Notes under the pieces: model-generated
What the model was told of the DNA's origin: nothing
Databases searched by the model: none
The model's input: the letters and a program-made list of their open reading frames with translations, nothing else
Position numbers and translations under genes: made by a program
In this document: piece by piece, positions 63,253 to 64,000 of the stretch
Layout of the letters: each line of letters opens with the position of its first letter
Position numbering within the stretch: the stretch's first letter is position 1
Assembly (NCBI RefSeq): GCF_900114645.1
Contig: NZ_FOTR01000007.1
Coordinates: 124,001 to 188,000, forward strand
DNA length: 64,000 bases
Direction of reading: 5' to 3'
Source of the DNA: Gracilibacillus orientalis
GTDB taxonomy: Bacteria > Bacillota > Bacilli > Bacillales > Amphibacillaceae

Positions 63253-64000
63253 TTACCGATGTTGATGAATAACATCTAATCCACCTGTAACATCTACAAC
63301 TGTACCTGTTACCATATCTGCATCCTCTTCACACAAAAACATTACCGTTCGCGCTATATCTTCACCCGTTCCAGAACGTCCAATTGGTGTGTTGGGATCT
63401 TCGATTTTCCTACTTTCCTTGATCGATGTCTCCTTCATCTCTCCGACAATGTCGCCAGGACATACCATATTCGATGTAATACCATTCTCAGCTTCTTCAT
63501 ATGCGATAGACTTTGTTAACGATACTAACCCCACCTTCGCAGCAGAAAAGCCGGCTCGACTTACCCATCCAGCTGCAGTATTAGCACTCTGGAAGCCATA
63601 ATTTACAATCCTTCCAAAATGTTGATCTCGCATTGCTGGTATCGTTAATTTTAACATATAATAAACAGCATCTAAATTGCCACGAATCATTTGATTCCAT
63701 TCCTCATCAGTATGATCCATTAATTTTTTTCTCTCAAATATAAATGGTCCCGCATTATTTATTAAATAGTCAATGGTACCAAACCTTTCCACGGCTTTTT
63801 TAACTGCCTTCGTTAAGTCATCTTTATTACAGACATCAGCTTGCATAATTTCTATCGATGCTTCCGGAAATTTTTCTAACATCTCTTTCGCTCGCTGATG
63901 ATCACGGAAATATGTAATGGAAACAGCATGTCCTTTTTTGATAAATGCCTCTGTTACTTTCAACCCTAAGCCTTTTGTTCCAGCCGTAATAAAGGCGTGC
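63253..64000 (-). CDS. SDR-family oxidoreductase (N-terminus outside window)
   Basis: The frame is open to the window edge: HAFITAGTKGLG carries the TGxxxGxG cofactor motif, so only the first few residues are missing. NNAGPFIFERK, the catalytic YGFQSANTAAGWVSRAGFSAAKVGL region and TSNMVCPGDIVGEM follow. The usual catalytic S-Y-K triad is not obvious: the position before FSAAK shows R-A-G-F instead of Y, so a phenylalanine may replace the catalytic tyrosine. It corresponds in place to ytkK. Activity is therefore uncertain. Confidence 0.82.
   Translation of the reverse strand, partial: HAFITAGTKGLGLKVTEAFIKKGHAVSITYFRDHQRAKEMLEKFPEASIEIMQADVCNKDDLTKAVKKAVERFGTIDYLINNAGPFIFERKKLMDHTDEEWNQMIRGNLDAVYYMLKLTIPAMRDQHFGRIVNYGFQSANTAAGWVSRAGFSAAKVGLVSLTKSIAYEEAENGITSNMVCPGDIVGEMKETSIKESRKIEDPNTPIGRSGTGEDIARTVMFLCEEDADMVTGTVVDVTGGLDVIHQHR

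Overview
The window is a chromosomal segment of a low-GC Bacillaceae. Gene order closely follows the Bacillus subtilis infC-to-ytkL region: infC-rpmI-rplT, thrS, ytxC, dnaI, dnaB, nrdR, speD, coaE, ytaF, mutM, polA, phoRP, icd, citZ, ytwI, ytvI, fxsA, pyk, pfkA, accDA, dnaE, ytrHI, nrnA, ytpI, ytoI, ytkL. Several sporulation-linked genes (ytxC, ytaF, ytvI, ytrH, ytrI) point to an endospore former. The genus (Gracilibacillus or Oceanobacillus type) is only a guess.

Layout. 1-0.3 kb: end of a lytic transglycosylase. 0.6-2.7 kb: M42 aminopeptidase, dimeric dUTPase, ysdB. 2.9-8.5 kb: a sugar operon with a split PRD-type regulator, fructose-family PTS subunits IIA, IIB and IIC, an allulose-6-phosphate epimerase and a HAD phosphatase; it lies between ysdB and ysdA. 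9-14 kb: ysdA, L20, L35, IF-3 (ATT start, L20-type leader) and thrS with a T-box. 14-24 kb: replication, repair and cofactor genes. 25-29 kb: hflKC and phoPR. 29.9-31.2 kb: an intact IS3-family element between phoP and icd, where mdh would be expected. 31-47 kb: central carbon metabolism, fatty-acid initiation, dnaE, sporulation genes and nrnA. 56-64 kb: ytpI, ytoI, ytkL and a PspA-linked operon (DUF4178, PspA, DUF4247, DUF350, membrane aminopropyltransferase).

The most unusual part is 47.9-53.9 kb, between nrnA and ytpI. Small accessory genes (acetyltransferases, methyltransferases, membrane proteins), all on the minus strand, alternate with about twelve copies of a degenerate element. In gene orientation its core reads TTGTGAA, a short gap, ACTTAAA, TAACGGGTGCGTTA, then a TTCAACAAGA-like segment and often a hairpin. 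One element lies after almost every gene, and one acetyltransferase gene is cut off at an element core. The layout resembles an integron cassette array, but no integrase is visible and the element is not a canonical attC.

Noncoding DNA also carries two dispersed structured repeat families with two copies each. Family A is about 540-660 bp (24.4-25.1 and 39.3-39.9 kb), bounded by intrinsic terminators, with base changes that preserve stem pairing. Family B is about 200 bp (29.5-29.8 and 39.0-39.2 kb). A separate hairpin repeat of about 144 bp sits in frame inside ytaF, and five 10-bp palindrome-related words recur every 20-21 bp at 342-434. Many genes appear to start at TTG, judged by Shine-Dalgarno spacing.
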